A stretch of DNA of 64,000 nt from Nostoc sp. HK-01 (GCA_003990705.1 AP018318.1:3723501-3787500), one strand, 5' to 3'. Positions 1-8,297 are shown, numbered from the stretch's first letter. Numbers and translations: made by a program. Notes: generated by a model from the letters alone, not told the origin.

Positions 1-323
1 GGAATCGTGTAAGTGTCAGGTAAAGCCGCACTGAGATAAAAAGTAATATCCGCCACCGCAGGCGCAGGTGCTTGCAACCTCACACCCAATAACTCTAAAA
101 AAGTAATGTAATTGCGCTTTGGTACTTCATTGAACCGCAGCAACATTTGGTCAGTTAACCAAGCAAATAGCTCAATTAACGTGATACCTGGGTCACTGGG
201 GTTATAATTCGTCCATTCTGGACAATAGCGGGGAATCCGCAGAATACACTCATCAACTAAATCTTTAAAAGTGCGATCGTCTAGATTAGACTTGGGTAAT
301 TTTGGTAAAAAATCAAATTCCAC
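1..323 (-). CDS. Baseplate J-like assembly protein of a contractile injection system (partial, 3' end off the window)
   Basis: About 107 N-terminal residues are visible on the minus strand and the gene continues past the left edge. The start chosen is GTG at 321-323; an in-frame stop lies about 30 bases upstream and no in-frame ATG lies between. The peptide begins EFDFLPKLPKSNLDDRTF and continues with RYCPEWTNYNPSDPGITLIELFAW split over two stretches. The pattern W-T-x-x-N-P-S-D-P-G-x-T-L-I-E-L-F-A-W is typical of the phage-tail-like baseplate assembly proteins related to T4 gp6 / P2 gpJ found in extracellular contractile injection systems. The role would be a wedge of the baseplate around the spike. 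It lies downstream of a gp25-like gene in the same direction, as expected. The family call comes from the motif and context. Confidence 0.75.
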   Translation of the reverse strand, partial: MEFDFLPKLPKSNLDDRTFKDLVDECILRIPRYCPEWTNYNPSDPGITLIELFAWLTDQMLLRFNEVPKRNYITFLELLGVRLQAPAPAVADITFYLSAALPDTYTI

Positions 324-363
324 AATATTAATAAAAGTGTTGAGTGATATTAGTTAAAGTTTT

Positions 364-439
364 GATCCCCCCTAGCCCCCCTTAAAAAGGGGGGAATTTT
401 TCTTCAAGTCCCCCTTTTGAAGGGGGATTTAGGGGGATC
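364..439. repeat. GC-rich palindromic intergenic repeat
   Basis: The 76-bp stretch begins with GATCCCCC and ends with GGGGGATC. Inside are two hairpins, CCCCCCTT-aaa-AAGGGGGG and CCCCCTTTTGAAGGGGG. The design, nested inverted repeats with GATC termini, matches small palindromic elements scattered between genes in Nostoc-like genomes. It lies between the gp25-like gene and the baseplate J-like gene, so it is transcribed with them and could act as a processing or attenuation structure. That role is inference. Confidence 0.65.
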
Positions 440-478
440 TTCATTGACATATAAAACACACAAATGACCATTGACCAT

Positions 479-880
479 TTATTGCCCATTCAAATAAAAC
501 GGAAATACTAAACTCCGCGAATCATGGCTATCTTTAGGATGATATTCAATCACAATATCTACACGACCTCGCAGCGGATCGGGGTCAGCACGCACCGCAT
601 CTAAAACAATGCGCGGTTCCCACATTTCCAAAGCTTCTTGGACGTGTAGACGCAAAAGTAATAAAGTTTGAGTGTTCATCGGTGCAAAAGTCAACTCCGA
701 CAACCGCGAACCAAAGTTAGGACGATAGACACGTTCACCCAACTCAGTACGCAAAATCAGCATCATCGACTCTTCAATATTGCGATCGGCCTTACTAAGT
801 TGCAGACCTCCTTGGACATTCACCCGTAACGGAAACGACCAGCCTGCACCCAGGTGTTGATTTTGATTGAGTTCTGGCAT
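479..880 (-). CDS. gp25/GPW-like baseplate protein of contractile injection system
   Basis: The protein is 133 residues, the usual size for the T4 gp25 / GPW family that joins the sheath and baseplate wedge. Visible family features are the central stretch NIEESMMLILRTELGER, followed by R-P-x-F-G-S-R-L-x-E-L and a final segment with R-V-D-I-V-I-E-Y. This order (N-terminal entry, L-x-T-x-x-G-E-R, P-x-F-G) is what gp25-like proteins show. It sits between the baseplate J-like gene and, after an interrupting kinase, the PAAR gene, all minus strand. No Shine-Dalgarno sequence is obvious. The family is fairly certain; assignment to an extracellular injection system rather than a prophage rests on the absence of phage genes nearby. 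Confidence 0.82.
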   Translation of the reverse strand: MPELNQNQHLGAGWSFPLRVNVQGGLQLSKADRNIEESMMLILRTELGERVYRPNFGSRLSELTFAPMNTQTLLLLRLHVQEALEMWEPRIVLDAVRADPDPLRGRVDIVIEYHPKDSHDSRSLVFPFYLNGQ

Positions 881-1228
881 GGTAGGTAAACAGTGATGAG
901 CAGTCTACGCTACTTTATGCTGATCAACAAAACAAAAACCATTCGCCAAAAGTCGAGTTAACTTAAGCAGGAAAATTCAACCTATGTATATTTACTTAAT
1001 ATACAAAAATCAATGAATCTACGGTGAATTGTCTGAAATTATTCATTTATAATCGAGTTGCATCGCATATTATTTAAAATTTTAATTTTCAAAAATTAAA
1101 GCTGATACCTAACAATATGGTAGTTATCTGATGATGGATTTACTAACAATTAGTGACAAATGACCATCAATTAGGTATAAAAAACTGATGCTTTAGCAAA
1201 ATCAGCAATAAAATCAGGATGAGAGCAA
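881..1228. other. AT-rich intergenic region between divergent genes
   Basis: There are 348 bp between the start of the gp25-like gene (minus) and the start of the GAF histidine kinase (plus). It must hold the promoters for both directions. I see no convincing ORF, hairpin terminator or known regulatory box. A weak AGGATGAGAG stretch precedes the kinase ATG and may serve as its ribosome binding site. Confidence 0.5.
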
Positions 1229-3022
1229 ATGATTAAAAGCAATTTAAGCAGTTTGATTGTTAAAAAGGATGTCTTAGCTCTTTTAAATGATTTTGCCAAA
1301 GCAACAGATAGCCAGTTCACAATAGAAGATATAGAAGGTCAAATACTCTTCGGTACAGCAGTAGATATTTCAGCGATCGCCTATCCTATAGAGTTCTCTG
1401 GTGAACTTATTGGTCGGGTACATAGTTCACAACAAGCCGCAGGAGTTGTGGCAATACTAATCTATGCACTCAAGCAAGAGTCTGAGAAGAAAAATCTCGC
1501 CCATGAACTACTAGAAAGATATCAAGAAATTGACTTACTCCATGATATTTCAATTCAAGTAACTGCCAGTCTTAATCTCCGGCAAGTTTCTCGATTGCTC
1601 ATACAAGAAGCTGGTCAATTAATTCCCTCAACTGGTGGGGCTATTTTACTGTTAAACAAAAAAACAAATATTTTTGAGACTTTGGCTGAAATTGGTGCCA
1701 ATAGCTATCTTCAGCACCCGATAAAATTAGGCGAAGGAATTATCGGTGATATAGTTCAAATGGGCAGAGGCGAAATTATCAACAATATTGTATCTTATCC
1801 TCGATTTATTGGGGAACAAAAACAATTTAATTCGTTAATTTGTGTCCCATTAAATGTCGAAGAACGGGTAGTTGGAGCAATTATTATTGGCAGCGAAACT
1901 GCAATTAATTATACAAATAGAGACTTAAAACTATTAAGCATCTTAGCAATGCAAGCAGGCGTTGCAATTGAAAAAGCCCTGCTTTATGAGCAAAGTTGTG
2001 AAGCTGCTAAAATTGCTCAAATCCAAGCTCAACAACTGCAAACTACACTTCATGAATTACAACAAACACAAGCACAGTTAATTCAAAGTGAAAAAATGTC
2101 AAGTTTGGGGCAATTAGTTGCTGGAATTGCCCATGAAATTAATAATCCAGTCAACTTCATCAGCGGTAATATTAGCCATGCTCAACAGTATGTTGATGAT
2201 TTATTGCGCTTAGTGCATATTTACCAAGATAATTGCGAATACATCCCAGAAATTCATGACCTCACCGAAGAAATTGATCTAGACTTTCTCTCGAAAGATT
2301 TGCCGAAACTGATAGGTTCAATGAGTTTAGGAATCAAACGTGTCCGTGAGATTGTTGTATCTTTACGCAACTTTTCACGCACAGAACAAGCACAGATGAC
2401 GGTAGCAGATATTCATGAAGGCATTGATAGTACCCTGCTAATTTTGAACAATCGCTTAAAGACCAGCTGTGGCAAATTAGGAATTGAAGTCATTAAAAAT
2501 TATGACGTACTGCCTTTAGTTGAGTGCTATCCCAGCCAACTAAATCAGGTATTTATGAATATTATTGCTAATGCGATCGATGCCTTAGACGGTCAAGAAA
2601 AAGAGGGGATTATTACTATTAGTACCTCATTAGAAAATGGCAAAATATTGACCAATTCTCCATATATAGTCGTTCGGATTCAAGATAATGGTTCAGGAAT
2701 GAGCCAAGATGTGCGCGATCGCCTTTTTGAACCTTTCTTCACTACAAAACCCATTGGTAAAGGCACTGGATTAGGAATGCCCATCTGTCGCAAAATTATC
2801 GAAAAGCATAATGGTAAAATAGAATGCTTCTCTGAACCCGGACAAGGCACAACTTTCTGCATTCAAATACCCATCACTGCTCGCAAGAATGCTGATTTAC
2901 CAAAAAAAATGCTGAATAAAGGTTCTTTTACCTTTCAACCACCAATTAACACCGTCGGCGCACCTATACCCACAACCGTAGTCAACGGCACACCAGTTAC
3001 AGTATTCACACCAGCTACCTGA
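1229..3022 (+). CDS. GAF-domain sensor histidine kinase with antisense-overlapping C-terminus
   Basis: This is a 597-residue, apparently cytoplasmic histidine kinase with no membrane segment. An N-terminal region (1-100) of unclear class is followed by a GAF-like domain (about 103-250), a coiled coil (250-290) and a HisKA domain with phosphoacceptor His302 in [12 protein letters not shown]. The HATPase_c domain has an N-box (NQVFMNIIANAIDAL), a G1 box (DNGSGM) and a G2 box (GKGTGLGMPI). The domain should end near residue 557. About 40 further residues follow, and residues 570-597 are read from the opposite strand of the PAAR gene, which suggests the original stop was lost. The gene lies between PAAR and gp25-like genes and points against the injection-system genes. 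No response regulator is adjacent, so its partner is unknown. Confidence 0.88.
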   Translation: MIKSNLSSLIVKKDVLALLNDFAKATDSQFTIEDIEGQILFGTAVDISAIAYPIEFSGELIGRVHSSQQAAGVVAILIYALKQESEKKNLAHELLERYQEIDLLHDISIQVTASLNLRQVSRLLIQEAGQLIPSTGGAILLLNKKTNIFETLAEIGANSYLQHPIKLGEGIIGDIVQMGRGEIINNIVSYPRFIGEQKQFNSLICVPLNVEERVVGAIIIGSETAINYTNRDLKLLSILAMQAGVAIEKALLYEQSCEAAKIAQIQAQQLQTTLHELQQTQAQLIQSEKMSSLGQLVAGIAHEINNPVNFISGNISHAQQYVDDLLRLVHIYQDNCEYIPEIHDLTEEIDLDFLSKDLPKLIGSMSLGIKRVREIVVSLRNFSRTEQAQMTVADIHEGIDSTLLILNNRLKTSCGKLGIEVIKNYDVLPLVECYPSQLNQVFMNIIANAIDALDGQEKEGIITISTSLENGKILTNSPYIVVRIQDNGSGMSQDVRDRLFEPFFTTKPIGKGTGLGMPICRKIIEKHNGKIECFSEPGQGTTFCIQIPITARKNADLPKKMLNKGSFTFQPPINTVGAPIPTTVVNGTPVTVFTPAT

Positions 3023-3222
3023 GATGTGACTCGCGCCGCAGGTCTACCACCAATCAAGACGGTAAAAGAACCCATCACAATACTGCCAGTCACCACAGGC
3101 CCCGCTACTAAATCGCCAACACAAGCTGCGGGTAAACCTGCAATTAAAACATTAGGCACACCAGGCGCAGTAATCGGATCGCCTGTGACAGTTAAATCGG
3201 TTAATCGTGCTGCTGGAAACAT
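2935..3222 (-). CDS. PAAR-domain spike-tip protein
   Basis: The 95-residue protein is Gly/Val/Pro-rich with the PAAR pattern. It starts MFPAARLTD, repeats P-x-V-L-I-A-G-x-P-A-A-C-V-G-D and V-L-I-G-G-x-P-A-A-R-V-T, and ends APTVLIGG. PAAR proteins form a small metal-binding cone that caps the VgrG spike in type VI secretion and related injection systems. It is 75 bp downstream of vgrG in the same direction, the expected order. Its last 28 codons lie antisense to the end of the histidine kinase gene (2935-3022). The length is normal for a stand-alone PAAR protein, so the overlap does not seem to have truncated it. Confidence 0.88.
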   Translation of the reverse strand: MFPAARLTDLTVTGDPITAPGVPNVLIAGLPAACVGDLVAGPVVTGSIVMGSFTVLIGGRPAARVTSQVAGVNTVTGVPLTTVVGIGAPTVLIGG

Positions 3223-3297
3223 AAGTTTTTTAGGGAGTGGAAGAAGAGGTAGGGGGCAGGGGGCAAGGGGGAAAAGAACAAATGACTATTGACCAAA

Positions 3298-5271
3298 TTA
3301 ACAATTCAACCGAATTACCCCACCTAAAATGCCGACGGAAGCTGCACCGTTGATACTGACCGCAGCGCCAGCATTGACGCTGACCGAACTACCAGAATTA
3401 GCGGAAATTGCGCCACCAGCATTAGCACTCAAAGAACCTCCAGCTTGCACACTGATGGAACTACCAGATTGGATACTCAATGTTCCAGTAGTTCGCATAG
3501 TAATACCGCTGGGTGTGAGTTCGATACTCGTACCCCCTACAGTTAAGGTAATTTTTTGCGTTGCAGTTAAAGCAATTTCTCCACCGTTGACACTAATTTT
3601 CTTCGCTGTCCCGGTTGTCCCAGATTTAACTGTAATGTCACCTGTGGAAGTCAAACTAATAGTTTTATTACTATCATCACAGCGAAATTTGTGTCCGCCA
3701 GTAGTTTCTAACTCGGCAAATTTCTCGCTGTCATTCATTCGCAAATTATGACCATCTACTGTTTGCAGATATGCGCCTTTTTTAGTCGTGCTTTTGTCTT
3801 CTTCAACAAATTGGAGTTTATGTCCAACACGGGTTTTAAAAGTTCTTAGGCGCACTTTCCCGCCAACAACAGTATCCGCCACTGCTTCTGGTGGTGCATC
3901 TGTGCCATTCCACACACCACCAATCACATAAGGACGGTGAATATCTCCGTGTTCAAAGGCTACTAAAACTTCGTCGTTAATTTCTGGTAAACAGTCAAAA
4001 CCCCGACCTATACCTGCACCTACACTCACAACTCTTGCCCAATTGCTTTCATGTTCTTCAGTTAATGTCGGAAACTTCACCCGCACACGACCCCAACCTT
4101 TCGGGTCGTTGTTATTACTAACTACGCCCACTAAAAGAGTTTGTCCTGGTTGCAGATGTTTTTGGGGTGACAGAGTTGCTAACAAGTCTCCAGAACGCAA
4201 ACCACGGACACTAAACTCTGTGACAAATTTTCGCTCATGGAACAGATGGCGAGTTTCCGTAACGTAATAGCTACCACTGTAACTGCCCATATCTGTCAAC
4301 TTAATTACTTTACCCGGTCTGATTTCGGGATTTCCTTCACCCTTTGCATCAGCTGCAACAAATTCACCGCCCAGTTCATTACACAAAGCTTGGGCAATTT
4401 TCTGGGATTCAGCGGCACTAAACACAGGTTGATCTACCACAATCATTTTCGGACTGATGCTGAATTTTGTACTAGTTGAACTGCCTTTACCATTATCTGT
4501 GCTAGTAATTACTTGTTCTGTAGAGGCTGTAGAAATAATAGGCTTCTTTGTAGTGTAGTCCCACCCCCGCACTTCCACAGAACTGACTTGTTCCGCAGTA
4601 CTAACACGAACCCGGAAGCTATGGATATCTTCTAACCATTTGAGCGATAAAGATTGGTCTTGTGCGGGTTGGCGAAAGTTTAATTTGCTATCTTGCACAT
4701 ACAACTCAAAGCCGAGACGGGCTGCTCTTTCCCGCAGAAATTCCATATTGGTCTGATTTTCTTGAAAGACGTAATCATGAACAATAGTGGTAGAAGTAAC
4801 TGTACCTGCTGTAATGCCTGCTTCCTTAATAACTTGATTCACAACATCGCTATCGGTGACATTTTGAAAGGAGCGATTATATCGTCCTCGATGCAAGCGA
4901 TGAGAAATATCATAGCCACGAATCACGATAGGAGCTTGAGAACCACTGGTGAACTCAGTTTCTATGGCTGTAACTTCCCCTTCTAATACGTAACCTTGCT
5001 CTGCATCTTCAAAATCTACGTTTTGCGTCGTGCTAGAAATAAAACCGAGTTTAATTTTTTTACCAATAGCAAATAACTTTTGATGTTTCCACGTTTCCTC
5101 TGCTGTCAATCCTGGAAAGTAATCATTGCGAATTACTAAAGTAAACATTCCTGGTAGATGTAGACTTTCTTCTACTGTGATTTGCAAAATATCATTCAGC
5201 AAATCAGCAGAAGCAGGAGTGCCATCAATTTGCAATAGTGGCTCAGGTATGTAAAGGACAGGCATACACAT
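3298..5271 (-). CDS. VgrG-like spike protein of contractile injection system
   Basis: The protein is about 657 residues in the gpD/VgrG order. A gp27-like hub region occupies about 1-370. A gp5-type OB-fold follows at about 380-458 (GVVSNNNDPKGWGRVRVKFP, then N-W-A-R-V and G-D-x-x-R-P-Y-V-I-G-G-V-W-N-G). A beta-helical tail fills 460-657, with the last 60 residues a low-complexity Gly/Ser/Ala/Val repeat. It would form the trimeric needle that punctures the target membrane, tipped by the PAAR protein encoded next. Possible starts are TTG 5277, ATG 5271 and ATG 5265. None has a Shine-Dalgarno sequence; I chose 5271, and 5265 is equally plausible. No catalytic effector domain is evident at the C-terminus. 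Confidence 0.87.
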   Translation of the reverse strand: MCMPVLYIPEPLLQIDGTPASADLLNDILQITVEESLHLPGMFTLVIRNDYFPGLTAEETWKHQKLFAIGKKIKLGFISSTTQNVDFEDAEQGYVLEGEVTAIETEFTSGSQAPIVIRGYDISHRLHRGRYNRSFQNVTDSDVVNQVIKEAGITAGTVTSTTIVHDYVFQENQTNMEFLRERAARLGFELYVQDSKLNFRQPAQDQSLSLKWLEDIHSFRVRVSTAEQVSSVEVRGWDYTTKKPIISTASTEQVITSTDNGKGSSTSTKFSISPKMIVVDQPVFSAAESQKIAQALCNELGGEFVAADAKGEGNPEIRPGKVIKLTDMGSYSGSYYVTETRHLFHERKFVTEFSVRGLRSGDLLATLSPQKHLQPGQTLLVGVVSNNNDPKGWGRVRVKFPTLTEEHESNWARVVSVGAGIGRGFDCLPEINDEVLVAFEHGDIHRPYVIGGVWNGTDAPPEAVADTVVGGKVRLRTFKTRVGHKLQFVEEDKSTTKKGAYLQTVDGHNLRMNDSEKFAELETTGGHKFRCDDSNKTISLTSTGDITVKSGTTGTAKKISVNGGEIALTATQKITLTVGGTSIELTPSGITMRTTGTLSIQSGSSISVQAGGSLSANAGGAISANSGSSVSVNAGAAVSINGAASVGILGGVIRLNC

Positions 5272-5338
5272 TGGCAAGAGGAGGTTGCCTATAGCCTAAT
5301 GAATATGGGGCATTACAGACTATTCCCCAAAGGTCGAA

Positions 5339-5860
5339 TTAACTCCGGCTACTTCTGCTGTCGCCAGTCCGGTTTACACTGCTAGATGTACCCATACCTG
5401 GCTGAGAAATTGATTCATCAACTTCTTCTAGAGTGAGGTTAACTTTAGCACGTACTGGTGTACCGTCGGGCAGAAATAAAGTGAGGCTGTAGTTGAGAGA
5501 TTGGACAAAACAGCGTAAATATTGCTGATCACCCCAGGTAAATATATACACTGGTGGGCGTTTTTCTTTACCTGCGCCAGCTTCGGCAAAGTTAACGGCT
5601 TTTTCAAATTTTTTGAGATGGGTGAGAACGCTAGAACCGTCTTCGTAGGTGTCAAATATGATGTTACTAATACTGAGTCTGCATGGTTCTGGGTAAGCAA
5701 AACTAACTTTTGGTAAGCCTCTTCCGGTACGCGCACCACTGCTTTTGGTCAAGTTAATTTGCTGCGAGAAGTCTAACTGGCTGGGGTTAAACATGAATTC
5801 GATATCTGGCGCAGCTTGTTCTGTGGCGATGAGTTTTGCTTTGACTAAACGAGTTGTCAT
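5339..5860 (-). CDS. Contractile injection system tube/hub-adaptor protein (CIS_tube-like), no LysM
   Basis: The protein has 173 residues. The segment MFNPSQLDFSQQINLTKSSG near residue 23 and the following Y-x-x-P-x-R-L-S-I-S-N-I-I-F-D-T-Y-E pattern fit the N-terminal domain of Afp7/Pvc7-type proteins, which link the inner tube to the VgrG hub. Then come a typical YIFTWG segment and the strand pattern ending in L-T-L-E-E-V-D-E. Family members often carry a C-terminal LysM domain. Here the protein stops in a short Ser/Gly-rich tail, so LysM is absent. The gene lies 60 bp upstream of vgrG in the same direction. Sheath, tube and ATPase genes are not in the region to the right; they would have to lie left of the window or elsewhere. 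Confidence 0.72.
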   Translation of the reverse strand: MTTRLVKAKLIATEQAAPDIEFMFNPSQLDFSQQINLTKSSGARTGRGLPKVSFAYPEPCRLSISNIIFDTYEDGSSVLTHLKKFEKAVNFAEAGAGKEKRPPVYIFTWGDQQYLRCFVQSLNYSLTLFLPDGTPVRAKVNLTLEEVDESISQPGMGTSSSVNRTGDSRSSRS

Positions 5861-5902
5861 AGTTGGGGAGGGATGGAATTGATAAAGTCAAAAATAAAAA
5901 GG

Positions 5903-5950
5903 CAAAAGTAAAAAGGAACTAATCTTATACCTTTTTACTTTTTACTTTTG
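5903..5950. repeat. Inverted heptameric repeat (TAAAAAG/CTTTTTA type)
   Basis: CAAAAGTAAAAAGG at 5903-5916 is mirrored by CCTTTTTACTTTTT at 5930-5943, followed by a further ACTTTTG. The structure matches the short tandemly repeated heptamers common in Nostoc-like genomes. In the minus direction it follows the secreted-protein gene at 5974-6465 and could also work as a terminator, because the folded arm is followed by T-rich sequence. That is inference. Confidence 0.5.
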
Positions 5951-5973
5951 TCTTAATAGCCCCTATTTCCTGA

Positions 5974-6465
5974 TTATTTTTGTTGAACTGTCAAAGTATA
6001 CTTATGCTTGGCATCAGAGTTAAATGTACCGACCCAAATTTGATAAATACCTTTTTTCCAGTTGCGATCGCTAATACTAGCATCTTTACTTCTACCAGTG
6101 TCATCACCGCAACGAATTGTGTCATCGTTTGGCCCTTTGATGAGTAAAGTTGTATCAGTATTACCTGTATTAACCAATATTGTTAGTTGGTCAAAGTCTT
6201 TTTCTAACACCATTGTGTAATCTGGTTTGGGGTCTGCAAAGCCTAGACAAGCTTTTTTATCGCGATCGCGGTTACTAATGGCAGACAATGAGAAAGAACC
6301 ACCTGTATAACCCGAAAATTTACCTTGAACTGTTTCAAACCCCGGTAACAGACTAAACTTACCAAAATTCGCTGTTTCTGCGATCGCTGGTGTCGCAGTT
6401 ACCGTAGCTAATATAGCTAAAACCCAACCAATTCGTTTCTGTAGTCGGGGGCGACGGTCTCTCAT
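5974..6465 (-). CDS. Secreted protein of unknown function, possible PPC-like beta domain
   Basis: The protein has 163 residues. It begins with basic MRDRRPRLQKRIG, a hydrophobic stretch and a probable signal-peptidase site after ATPAIAE (cleavage near residue 29), so it should be exported. The mature part is beta-rich. The stretch FDQLTILVNTGNTDTTLLI-KGPNDDTIRCGDD, then a K-K-G-I-Y-Q-I-W-V-G-T-F motif, resembles bacterial pre-peptidase C-terminal type domains, but this is a weak comparison by eye. Two Cys residues may form a disulfide. A good ribosome binding site (GGAGGG) stands 5 bases before the ATG. It follows no gene closely and is probably transcribed alone. I cannot name a function. 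Confidence 0.6.
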   Translation of the reverse strand: MRDRRPRLQKRIGWVLAILATVTATPAIAETANFGKFSLLPGFETVQGKFSGYTGGSFSLSAISNRDRDKKACLGFADPKPDYTMVLEKDFDQLTILVNTGNTDTTLLIKGPNDDTIRCGDDTGRSKDASISDRNWKKGIYQIWVGTFNSDAKHKYTLTVQQK

Positions 6466-6615
6466 AGTAGCCCTCCAACAGGCTTAACTAAATGTAGTTA
6501 TATATACATATTGTAATTAATTAATTCCCGAATAATTTGACTGGTCTGTGCCACATTAAGATGTGACACAAAAAGGTATTGGTTATTGGTCATTGGCTTC
6601 CTCTTCTTTCTTAAT

Positions 6616-6645
6616 TTCATACTTCATACTTCACACTTCATACTT
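6616..6645. repeat. Tandem heptamer repeat TTCATAC
   Basis: Four copies of TTCATAC or its variant TTCACAC stand in tandem just downstream of the DUF3352 gene's stop. Such heptamer tandem repeats are a hallmark of filamentous cyanobacterial intergenic regions. The same motif recurs in inverted form at 20581-20638. Confidence 0.6.
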
Positions 6646-6650
6646 CTTTC

Positions 6651-8297
6651 TTACTCTTGTAGCTGTAAGAAAACACCACCTTTAAGTACGTTTGTTTCGC
6701 TACCGTAACTACTGACTGTGAGCGATCGCAAACTATTAAAAAATGGTTTACCTAATACTTCTATAAGCTTCAAAACAGGAATTTGTCTTTCTAAAACTCC
6801 TTGACTTTTTACCCAATCAATGTATATATATCCTTGGTTGGGTTGAGGAATTGCTGCAACACTATTTTGGAAATTGTGATCACTAATTAATGATTTTTCT
6901 TGATTGGTGAGAACTTCATTCATTGTTGCCAAGTCGGAGGCAAAAATTTCGTAATTATCTAAGGTTGTGTGTATCCCTTGAGCTTGGGCTTCAATGGTGA
7001 ATAATGGTCGGTCTTTGGCTTGTGTTTGTTTAGCTGTTAACTGTGTCCAAGCCGAGATTTTTTGTTGATCTAAACTTAAATTACTACTGCTAAATCCACT
7101 GGAGGCGGCGATCGCATCTAATTTCGCAATCCCTTCTGGTACGCCTTCTGTTTTCTCCACAACAAAAATCCAATCGGGGATAATTTGTCCAGGATGCGGT
7201 AAAAGTGCGATCGCATATTCTCCTGTTACCCAGCTAAAAATATCTTGATTAAAGTTAATTCCCCAGGTTTTCTGCACTTCGGTTAATGGTTGTACCAATC
7301 TAGAAATCACATCTGTTCCTGAACCAGAAATAGCTGTTTTCATCTGTGTCCAGAATTTGGCTAAATCGCTGTCACCCAAGTTGCTTAAATTAGCACCAGA
7401 AATTGCTAACCCCGCCGACGCTGGAATATATTTCAACGCTCCTACTGGTTTTGCTAGGGGCGATGATGGCGGCGTAAGTTCTGAAGCAGTTAAAAAGCTG
7501 GTTTCTGCTAATAAACCTTTGGAGTTCAAGCCTAGTGAAATAATTTCACTATCATAAGTTGGTTCTGGTAGTTTTAAACCTTGCCATTGAGCAATGATGG
7601 GAAAATTTAAGAAAGTAACAGCTAAGGAAGCTGGCGGTAATTGCTGGAGAGCTTTTTGATATTGGGGAGAACTAGTTAAATTGAGGTCTGGTGCTTGGAC
7701 GTTGTTAATTGCATCTTTAACGACACTAGGATCATTGGCAAATAACACAAAGCCATCACCAACCACTGCGGCGGCTAATTGGCTATCGTAAAGCACCTTC
7801 ACACCTTGATATTCTTCGGTATCTAAGTTAGCCCCTGCTAATACCCGTTTAGAAAATAGCAACTCGACAAATTCGCGGCTTTTGTCTTGTTTATTGGTAG
7901 CTAAAACCATGAGATATCCTGGCTGCTGTCCGTTGGCGGAATCACGGTCTAAATCTGTTGTCGTCACAGCTAGGGTAATTTCGTTTCCGAGCCAAGGCTG
8001 AATATCTTTTTGATAATTTATGCCACTCTTGGCTAATAAACTGGTTTTGATTTGAGAAATTTCCCCATCTCGTTCTAAGGCTTGCAAACGGTCGGGGTTG
8101 GTGAGTAACGATACCATCACCGGAGAAAGTTTCGATATGAAAATAGCTGCACCAGGTTGGGAAGTCGAGGCGACTAGGTTCACAGGACTTTTGGTAAAGA
8201 ACCAAAAAGCTGCGATCGCAATTAATATTAGTGCGATCGCACCAGCCGCAATTAAACCAAACAATGAGCTTTGCCGATTCACCATAAACCTATTCAA
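6651..8297 (-). CDS. DUF3352 membrane-anchored protein
   Basis: The protein has 548 residues. A single N-terminal membrane segment (about residues 13-35, LFGLIAAGAIALILIAIAAF) is followed by a large periplasmic part. The opening SQPGAAIFISKLSPVMVSLLTNPD and the segment GINYQKDIQPWLGNEITLAV match the cyanobacterial DUF3352 family, whose role is unknown. No catalytic motif is visible. The gene is transcribed alone on the minus strand and is divergent from the rhodanese gene. The family assignment is from memory of the pattern; the function is not known. Confidence 0.75.
   Translation of the reverse strand: MNRFMVNRQSSLFGLIAAGAIALILIAIAAFWFFTKSPVNLVASTSQPGAAIFISKLSPVMVSLLTNPDRLQALERDGEISQIKTSLLAKSGINYQKDIQPWLGNEITLAVTTTDLDRDSANGQQPGYLMVLATNKQDKSREFVELLFSKRVLAGANLDTEEYQGVKVLYDSQLAAAVVGDGFVLFANDPSVVKDAINNVQAPDLNLTSSPQYQKALQQLPPASLAVTFLNFPIIAQWQGLKLPEPTYDSEIISLGLNSKGLLAETSFLTASELTPPSSPLAKPVGALKYIPASAGLAISGANLSNLGDSDLAKFWTQMKTAISGSGTDVISRLVQPLTEVQKTWGINFNQDIFSWVTGEYAIALLPHPGQIIPDWIFVVEKTEGVPEGIAKLDAIAASSGFSSSNLSLDQQKISAWTQLTAKQTQAKDRPLFTIEAQAQGIHTTLDNYEIFASDLATMNEVLTNQEKSLISDHNFQNSVAAIPQPNQGYIYIDWVKSQGVLERQIPVLKLIEVLGKPFFNSLRSLTVSSYGSETNVLKGGVFLQLQE

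Noticed and set aside
3026-3292. Plus-strand open frame of 88 codons over the PAAR gene
   Set aside because: It is antisense to the clear PAAR reading frame and has repeat-like Pro/Thr composition caused by that gene; no ribosome binding site.
3329-3751. Plus-strand open frame of 140 codons within the vgrG region
   Set aside because: It mirrors the Gly/Ser/Ala-rich end of VgrG on the other strand; composition is a shadow of that repeat.
479-5860. Prophage tail module
   Set aside because: There are no capsid, terminase, portal, lysis or integrase genes, and VgrG-PAAR-gp25-J with a CIS_tube protein fits an extracellular or thylakoid-type contractile injection system better.
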